The notes under the pieces: generated by a model
The model's database searches: none
What the model was told of the DNA's origin: nothing
The model's input: the letters and a program-made list of their open reading frames with translations, nothing else
NCBI GenBank assembly: GCA_965207165.1
Contig: OZ242265.1
Span: 3,348,001 to 3,412,000, forward strand
Length of the DNA stretch: 64,000 nt
Source: JAAXHV01 sp965207165
GTDB lineage: Bacteria > Pseudomonadota > Gammaproteobacteria > Eutrophobiales > Eutrophobiaceae
Reading direction: 5' to 3'
Position numbers and translations under genes: made by a program
Shown: one piece after another, positions 58,727 through 64,000 of the stretch
Layout: the number at the start of each line of letters is the position of its first letter
How positions within the stretch are numbered: position 1 is the stretch's first letter

Positions 58727-61009
58727 ATGCAGCGCATTTTCATCAGTTTTAAACAGTTGGCAAGTGTCACGCTATATTGTGCTTTGTTATTCATTTTTTC
58801 TAATCCGGTTACGGCCCAGGGTGTACTTGAAGAGATAGTCGTAACGGCGCAAAAGCGGGAACAAAGTCTGCAAGATGTACCCATCGCTGTGTCGGCTATA
58901 ACCGGAACTACTATAAGAAAACGCGCAATTGCCCAAGGTAGAGAGCTATTGGATTCAATTCCTGGTTTGACTACAGCCGGTACCGGTTTTGGGAAGGTAG
59001 AGTACAGCCTGCGAGGAGTAGGTGTTGATGATTTCCAGTCATCTGCAGGAAATGCGACGGCGATTTATCAGGATGGTGTTGTTTTCGGCTCAAACTTCGG
59101 CACATCCGGCCTGGTTTTCGATCTGGACCGCGTTGAAGTGTTGAAAGGGCCACAAGGAACATTATGGGGTAGAAATACCACAGGCGGATTGGTTAATTAT
59201 GTGTCTGTCAAGCCGGAGGTGGGTGGGGAAACCAATGGTTATGCCAGCGTGACCGCAGCTGAATATGATCAATACGCCTTTGAAGGGGCAGTCGGTATAT
59301 CCCTGTCTGACACGGTGGCTGCCCGTATCAGTGGTACTTTCCGTACCCTTGATGGTTATTTTGAAAATGTGAATCCGGCAGCAACCGGAGACGATGATAC
59401 CGGTGGTTATGACTGGGGCGCTGTCCGGGGTCAACTGGTTTGGGAACCGAATGACCGTTTAACAACAAGATTGTCCGTTACCTATAGTGAAATGGATGGT
59501 GAGGACACCCCACACAAGGCATTTGGCCTGGGCGCACATCCGTTTGATTTCGGGTTCTCCTGTACTGATCCCCTGCGGGGCCGGCCCGGCACCACCTGTG
59601 TAAACCTGTTAGGTAACGTGGCAGATTCTGATTTATATACGACTGAGCAAGGGGAAGACGGGTTTTCCAAAATGGAGTTGTTTCAAACAGCTTTGTTCAT
59701 TGATTATGAGTTCGATGCGGTTACTGCAACAGTAATTGCGGCGTTTCAGACTAACGAACGGCAGGATTTAAATGAAACGGACGGCGCTCCATCCGGGGTA
59801 TTACGCGCTAATTTTGATGATGAACACGAACAATGGAGTGTGGAGGCCAGGTTGTCTTCCAATAGTGATGGTCCATGGAGTTGGGTAATAGGTGGTTTCT
59901 ATTATGATGATGAACTTACCTACTTTCGATCCAACTATATTCTGGCATTTGGTGGTACCAGTGCCGGACGCTTGAATATCATAGAGTCTGAAAACAAGGC
60001 GATATTCGGCGAAGTTTCCTATGATTTTACCGATCGTTTTACCGCGACTGCCGGCGTCAGGTTAACCTGGGATGAACGGGTGGGCGCTATTCTTGCCGGT
60101 AGTCTCGCACCGCCTAATCCCACTTTAACCAACACGTTTATCGGTAAAGATCTGTGGTTCGGCTTGCCGCACGTCATACTGGCTGATGAGGATAATCAGG
60201 AAGAAGACTGGTTCGAACCCAGTGCAAGAATTTCATTGCAATACGCACTGACGGAAGAAGTCAACCTTTGGTTTACCTGGTCGCGCAGCTTCAGAGGGGG
60301 TGATTTTAATGGTGGCGCGCTGGCCGACGATGAATTTGAGGTCACCGAGCCGGAATTTTTGAGCAATTATGAAGCCGGCTTCAAAGGTGATTTCCTGGAT
60401 GGGACCTTGCGCCTGAACGCATCAGGTTATTATTACGATTATACGGACAAAATCGGTTTTGTTGAGATTCCGGGTGCGCGTGGTGAGTTAGGCAGTATAT
60501 CGTTATTGGCAAACTTTGGTGATGTGGAAGGCTACGGCGCTGAAGTTGAACTTGATTGGCAGCCGGTTGAGCAATTTAATATTTATACAAGTTTTGCCTG
60601 GACAGAGGCCGAATTCGTCAGCACCAGTTTTGACCTCGGTTTTGGGGGAGGCGATGTAACCGGTAACAGGACCGCTAAAACGCCGGCTTTAACCATGAAT
60701 GCGTTTTTCACTTATACGGTGCCGGTGACGCAAGGCGGCCGGTTGGATCTAACCTTCAATCCGCACTGGCGGGATAATCAAAATTTCACTGATACAGATA
60801 CAGATTACGAGTCACAGGATGCTTTTTGGATACTGAATGCCAGCATTGGTTATACCAGTCCTGACGATAAGTGGGACGCGAGACTCTGGGTCAAGAACCT
60901 CACCGATGAAGAATGGCTCGCTGATGGATTCACTTTCATCGCTGAACATTTATCCATACCGGGTGGTCCACCTCGACAAATTGGAGGCACTGTCTCTTAT
61001 CGTTTTTGA
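58727..61009 (+). CDS. TonB-dependent outer-membrane receptor
   Basis: A 760-residue receptor from ATG 58727, with AGGGGGG upstream. A signal (FKQLASVTLYCALLFIFSNP) ends near VTAQ, followed by the TonB-box region EEIVVTAQKREQSLQDVPIA and the plug domain, which contains FSVRGVGVDDFQ-like VEYSLRGVGVDDFQSSAGNA. The rest is beta-barrel ending in RF (GGTVSYRF), the usual terminal aromatic. No iron-binding genes are near. It resembles the large proteobacterial family used for many substrates, not only siderophores. Its position between soxC and an MFS transporter suggests uptake of an organosulfur or other small carbon source, which is inference. Confidence 0.9.
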   Translation: MQRIFISFKQLASVTLYCALLFIFSNPVTAQGVLEEIVVTAQKREQSLQDVPIAVSAITGTTIRKRAIAQGRELLDSIPGLTTAGTGFGKVEYSLRGVGVDDFQSSAGNATAIYQDGVVFGSNFGTSGLVFDLDRVEVLKGPQGTLWGRNTTGGLVNYVSVKPEVGGETNGYASVTAAEYDQYAFEGAVGISLSDTVAARISGTFRTLDGYFENVNPAATGDDDTGGYDWGAVRGQLVWEPNDRLTTRLSVTYSEMDGEDTPHKAFGLGAHPFDFGFSCTDPLRGRPGTTCVNLLGNVADSDLYTTEQGEDGFSKMELFQTALFIDYEFDAVTATVIAAFQTNERQDLNETDGAPSGVLRANFDDEHEQWSVEARLSSNSDGPWSWVIGGFYYDDELTYFRSNYILAFGGTSAGRLNIIESENKAIFGEVSYDFTDRFTATAGVRLTWDERVGAILAGSLAPPNPTLTNTFIGKDLWFGLPHVILADEDNQEEDWFEPSARISLQYALTEEVNLWFTWSRSFRGGDFNGGALADDEFEVTEPEFLSNYEAGFKGDFLDGTLRLNASGYYYDYTDKIGFVEIPGARGELGSISLLANFGDVEGYGAEVELDWQPVEQFNIYTSFAWTEAEFVSTSFDLGFGGGDVTGNRTAKTPALTMNAFFTYTVPVTQGGRLDLTFNPHWRDNQNFTDTDTDYESQDAFWILNASIGYTSPDDKWDARLWVKNLTDEEWLADGFTFIAEHLSIPGGPPRQIGGTVSYRF

Positions 61010-61039
61010 TTGCGTATAGTGGGCTATAATGAATATCAA

Positions 61040-61070
61040 CAGGGTGGATTTTCCACCCTGTTTATTTTTG
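61040..61070 (+). terminator. Intrinsic terminator after the TonB receptor gene
   Basis: CAGGGTGGA, a short T-rich loop, TCCACCCTG and then a T-rich tail (TTTATTTTTG). It lies 31 bases after the receptor stop and separates it from the MFS gene. Confidence 0.9.
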
Positions 61071-61110
61071 GCAGGATCATGTCACTACGATGTTTTAAAT
61101 CAAGTATCTT

Positions 61111-62463
61111 ATGGCTATGACCGAACCTCCACCAGTTAATGGTGGTCTTAATGATGCCTATCCCAATCCTGTCTACGCCTGGTACGTCGCAACGGTATTG
61201 ATGATTGCCAATATTGTCTCGTTTATAGACAGGCAAATCATCAGTTTACTGATAGAACCCATTAAAGCGGATTTAGGCTTGACCGACACGCAGATCAGTG
61301 TGTTGCACGGTTTCGCCTTCGCTATATTTTATGCGCTTGTGGGAATTCTCATAGGACGTCTGGCGGACTATAAAAATCGTCGGACTTTAATTGCCGTAGG
61401 CATCGCGGCATGGAGCATTATGACCGCTTGCTGCGGATTGGCGAAAACCTTCTGGGTGTTCTTCCTGGCCCGCGTCGGTGTCGGCGTAGGCGAGGCGACT
61501 TTATCGCCCTGTGGTTATTCGATGATCTCCGACTATTTCCCCAGGGATAAACGCAGTAAACCTATCAGTCTCTTGGCCATGGGGCCATACGTAGGTGGAG
61601 GAATGTCGTTTATCTTGGGTGGGCTTGTCGTACAAATGGTGGCAAACAGCGCGGCACTGGAGTTACCCCTGGTGGGTGTGCTGCAGCCATGGCAAACCAC
61701 ATTTATTGTTGTCGGACTACCCGGTGTGCTGGTTGGCTTGCTGGTATTGTTGACCGTCAGGGAACCCGTCCGGCATGATAAATTATTGCAACCAGGGAAC
61801 GAACAGGAAACGTTGCCGCTGAGTGAAACCTTCCGGTTCATTGCGTCACATTTACGCGTGTACACAACCATCACCCTGGGTTACTCCACCACAGCCATGT
61901 TGGGCTATGGCTTGCTGGCATGGACGCCTACTTTGTTTATTCGTAATTTTGCCTGGACGCCAGGCGAAGTAGGTTTGATTTTCGGCCTGCTGGTATTGGT
62001 TTGTGGCGGCGCCGGGACCTTTTTCGGTGGTGTCTGGGCAGACTGGCTGATCGGAAAAAAGCGTGCTGATGCCTATTTGCGGGTATCTGTCTATGGCGCT
62101 GTCGGCTTATTGTTATTTATCCTGGCGCCGTTGGTACAGAATGCTGTTGTGGTCCTGTGTCTGTTGGCGCCGACATTATTTTTCGTGGGCATTCATGTAG
62201 GCGTCGGTATGGCGTGCATTACCCAGGTCACACCCAATGAATTTCGCGGCCAGATATTAGCGATTTACCTGTTTGTATTGATACTTGTCGGTGCAGGCAT
62301 CGGTCCGTTTATGGTGGCGTTTTTTACAGACTATGTGTTTAAGGATCCATTACTAATACGATATTCCCTGTCACTGTTCGCAGGGATATTCGTACCGGTT
62401 GCCTTTTTTATTTTTTACTCCGGTCTGAGACCCTTTGCAAAAATGATTGAAGAAATAAGGTAG
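61111..62463 (+). CDS. MFS transporter (spinster-like)
   Basis: A 450-residue major facilitator with twelve helices. The loop 2-3 motif GRLADYKNRRTLIAVG is a good match to the MFS A-motif, and RVGVGVGEATLSPCGYSMIS is the helix-5 region typical of the spinster/anion-cation symporter-like group (FFLARVGVGVGEA). The inner-membrane location next to a TonB receptor and two Rieske oxygenases fits a substrate uptake route across both membranes. The exact substrate is unknown. A terminator precedes it, so it may start its own transcript with the Rieske gene 31 bases downstream. Confidence 0.88.
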   Translation: MAMTEPPPVNGGLNDAYPNPVYAWYVATVLMIANIVSFIDRQIISLLIEPIKADLGLTDTQISVLHGFAFAIFYALVGILIGRLADYKNRRTLIAVGIAAWSIMTACCGLAKTFWVFFLARVGVGVGEATLSPCGYSMISDYFPRDKRSKPISLLAMGPYVGGGMSFILGGLVVQMVANSAALELPLVGVLQPWQTTFIVVGLPGVLVGLLVLLTVREPVRHDKLLQPGNEQETLPLSETFRFIASHLRVYTTITLGYSTTAMLGYGLLAWTPTLFIRNFAWTPGEVGLIFGLLVLVCGGAGTFFGGVWADWLIGKKRADAYLRVSVYGAVGLLLFILAPLVQNAVVVLCLLAPTLFFVGIHVGVGMACITQVTPNEFRGQILAIYLFVLILVGAGIGPFMVAFFTDYVFKDPLLIRYSLSLFAGIFVPVAFFIFYSGLRPFAKMIEEIR

Positions 62464-62494
62464 TAAAAGTTTATATCGTCAGGATATATCACCG

Positions 62495-63529
62495 ATGTTT
62501 TCGCCAACAAATTATGCAAGTGATGCTTCCGGTTATCCGGAAATTTCCGATATCAAAAAGAGTGACTGGCTGGTGCTTGCAGCGATGTGGCACCCGGTGG
62601 CTCTTGTCGATGACATAAGTGAAAATCCGCACCGGTTTATGTTACTGGATTTGCCTCTGGTTATTTTTCGAACCAGAGAGGGTATTACCGTAGCCAGGGA
62701 TATCTGTCCTCACCGAGGCGCGCCGCTCAGCATGGGGCATCTGAAAGAAGACAGGATTATCTGCCCCTACCATGGGTTGGAATTCGCTGCTGACGGGACC
62801 TGCATAAGGATACCGGCGCGGGAGGATCAGAGCGTTCCCATCGCCGCCAGTTTTAACCTGCACATATACCGGAACCTGGTACGATACGGTTTGCTCTGGG
62901 TTTGTCTGAAACCCGAACCGTTATTACCCCTGCCGGAATGGCCCCTTCTCGAAAATGAAAATGTGATGAATAACCCGGATACGACGATTACAGTCAATTC
63001 CGAAGTGTGGGAAGCATCAGCGCCACGCCATGTGGAGAATTTTAATGATCCCGCACATCTCCCTTTCGTGCATGCGGATACGTTTGGCAATCCTGAAGAT
63101 CCAAGTATACCGGAATTCGTTGTGGATCAGACAGTACCGCACTTGCTGAGACGGGTGAAAATAAGCCGTTCCGCAGTGGACGGATTGACAAGAGACTTTA
63201 CTCTGGTATCAGAATTGACATTACCCTTTTGCTCTATGCTGGTTGATCAGGAGGAAGACGGCAGGATAAGGTATGCCATACACGACGTCGCATCACCCAA
63301 TTCCGCTTATCGATCCACCCTTTATCAGATAGCCATTTCGGAATGTGATGATCCCCGTGCGCAGCCGGAATATGTACTTCAGGTAAACCGTGAAGATAAA
63401 GCCCTGATAGAAAAGTTGTATCCCAAAGACTACCTGCTTAATTTAAGGAACGAACGTCATACCCACGCTGATGCATGCGCTGTTGCTTACAAAAAGGCAC
63501 TGGTTAAATTGGGCCTGGGCGCCCCGTAA
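62495..63529 (+). CDS. Rieske-type ring-hydroxylating oxygenase, alpha subunit (paralogue)
   Basis: A 344-residue Rieske oxygenase. The iron-sulfur ligands are in CPHRGAPLS and CPYHGLEF, and the catalytic-iron region is ENFNDPAHLPFVHADTFG. It is paralogous to the protein at 55368, sharing the N-terminal plan (WLVLAAMWHPVALVDDI versus WEILAGLWHPVAFSGDI) and the C-terminus LGLGAP. It is probably translated from the MFS transporter transcript (31-base gap). As in the first copy, no reductase is nearby. The two copies probably act on related substrates or on successive steps. Confidence 0.88.
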   Translation: MFSPTNYASDASGYPEISDIKKSDWLVLAAMWHPVALVDDISENPHRFMLLDLPLVIFRTREGITVARDICPHRGAPLSMGHLKEDRIICPYHGLEFAADGTCIRIPAREDQSVPIAASFNLHIYRNLVRYGLLWVCLKPEPLLPLPEWPLLENENVMNNPDTTITVNSEVWEASAPRHVENFNDPAHLPFVHADTFGNPEDPSIPEFVVDQTVPHLLRRVKISRSAVDGLTRDFTLVSELTLPFCSMLVDQEEDGRIRYAIHDVASPNSAYRSTLYQIAISECDDPRAQPEYVLQVNREDKALIEKLYPKDYLLNLRNERHTHADACAVAYKKALVKLGLGAP

Positions 63530-63544
63530 TAACAGCCCCGGTGC

Positions 63545-64000
63545 TCAGGTGTAGTTTTTATACTTATCCAGATGGCGCACCGGTTTGGATAAGGCGTCCC
63601 GGCGGAACGGATCGCCTAACTCCCGGGTGCACATAATCTCGAGTATCGTCGTCTTGCCGTCGTTCATCTGGGCATCGATGGCCCTGGTGAGGGCAGGGCC
63701 CACATCCTCAAGGTTATCAACGACAACACCCTCTGCGCCCATGGCCCGCGCGATACCGGCAAAGCTCTGGTTCTTCAGATCGCCGGCAACAAATCGGCGC
63801 CCGTAGAAATCCACCTGGTTCTTCTTCTCCGCGCCCCATTGCATATTGTTGAACACCACCGAAGTGACCGGGATGCCCTCGCGCACACAGGTCATGGTTT
63901 CTCCCATGCTCATGCCCCAGGCGCCGTCTCCCACATAGGAGACCGCCGGACGGTCCATGGCGGCCAGTTTTGCGCCGATGATGGTAGGGAAGGCGTAACC
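63545..64000 (-). CDS. xsc: Sulfoacetaldehyde acetyltransferase, C-terminal part (5' end outside window)
   Basis: A partial frame reaching the window end, 151 residues visible. It starts in GYAFPTIIGAKLAAMDRP and reads VSYVGDGAWGMSMGETMTCV, VVFNNMQWGAEKKNQVDFYG and RRFVAGDLKN, features of the ThDP enzyme Xsc, which cleaves sulfoacetaldehyde with phosphate to acetyl phosphate and sulfite. The last stretch ends in KPVRHLDKYKNYT, like the Xsc C-terminus. The start and the ThDP motif lie outside the window. It converges with the Rieske gene 15 bases away. The released sulfite can be used by the SoxC-like enzyme nearby, linking the cluster to taurine or sulfoacetate use. Confidence 0.9.
   Translation of the reverse strand, partial: GYAFPTIIGAKLAAMDRPAVSYVGDGAWGMSMGETMTCVREGIPVTSVVFNNMQWGAEKKNQVDFYGRRFVAGDLKNQSFAGIARAMGAEGVVVDNLEDVGPALTRAIDAQMNDGKTTILEIMCTRELGDPFRRDALSKPVRHLDKYKNYT

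Noticed and set aside
1..64000. CRISPR arrays, tRNA or rRNA genes, insertion sequences
   Set aside because: No regularly spaced repeats, no cloverleaf I could support, and no transposase-like or integrase-like proteins were found.

Overview
The window looks like chromosomal DNA of a gammaproteobacterium, probably a marine or environmental heterotroph. The evidence is the gene order around rpiA, ilvA, 6S RNA, zapA, pepP and ubiH, a tkt-gap-pgk-pyk-fba central-carbon operon, a proteobacterial GlnS, and a TonB-dependent receptor/sulfonate catabolic cluster. I cannot name the species. No tRNA, rRNA, CRISPR array, integrase or transposase was found.

Layout. 0-1.9 kb is accessory DNA: the end of a SUMF1/FGE-domain protein, an AT-rich membrane lipoprotein, and a yefM antitoxin with a truncated yoeB toxin. 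1.9-12.8 kb is housekeeping: dtd, rpiA/ilvA (divergent), 6S RNA, zapA and its partner, pepP, a fused ubiH-ubiI, glnS, purC and a rhomboid protease. 12.8-21.3 kb runs on the minus strand: an aminotransferase, then the central-carbon operon read from tkt through gap, pgk, pyk and a class I aldolase to a small unknown gene. The best tkt start is an ATA codon. 21.4-30 kb holds a ThDP enzyme, a YgjP-type metalloprotein, a DMT transporter, etfBA, a luciferase-like oxidoreductase, a decayed sulfatase and a lipoprotein amidohydrolase.

30-50.6 kb is an accessory island, visibly more AT-rich from about 31.5 kb. It starts with an N6-adenine DNA methyltransferase and an ImmA/IrrE-PIN(DUF4411) pair. It then carries one long minus-strand operon (49645 down to 33825) that joins two machines normally seen apart. 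The upstream half encodes a VirB-type type IV secretion core (VirB4, B5, B6, B8, B9, B10). The downstream half encodes a type IVB pilus (PilL/TcpQ, PilN secretin, PilO, PilP, PilQ ATPase, PilR, three pilin-like proteins). The VirB11, VirB2, VirB3, VirD4, relaxase, PilM, PilT and PilU (prepilin peptidase) genes are absent. All three pilin-like proteins begin directly at the hydrophobic helix with in-frame stop codons just upstream, so no prepilin leader is encoded. A near-consensus sigma70 promoter with a palindrome beside its start drives the operon, and a divergent unknown gene (49968-50567) shares the regulatory region. This hybrid is the strongest candidate here for an undescribed system.

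50.7-64 kb returns to chromosomal genes: tadA, two SDR dehydrogenases, a divergent metallo-beta-lactamase-fold protein with DUF2783 and an MFS transporter. It ends with a sulfur/organosulfonate cluster: two paralogous Rieske oxygenases flanking a cytochrome c, a SoxC-like sulfite dehydrogenase, a TonB receptor and an MFS transporter, followed by the 3' end of xsc (sulfoacetaldehyde acetyltransferase). Xsc releases sulfite and the SoxC-like enzyme with its cytochrome would oxidise it.
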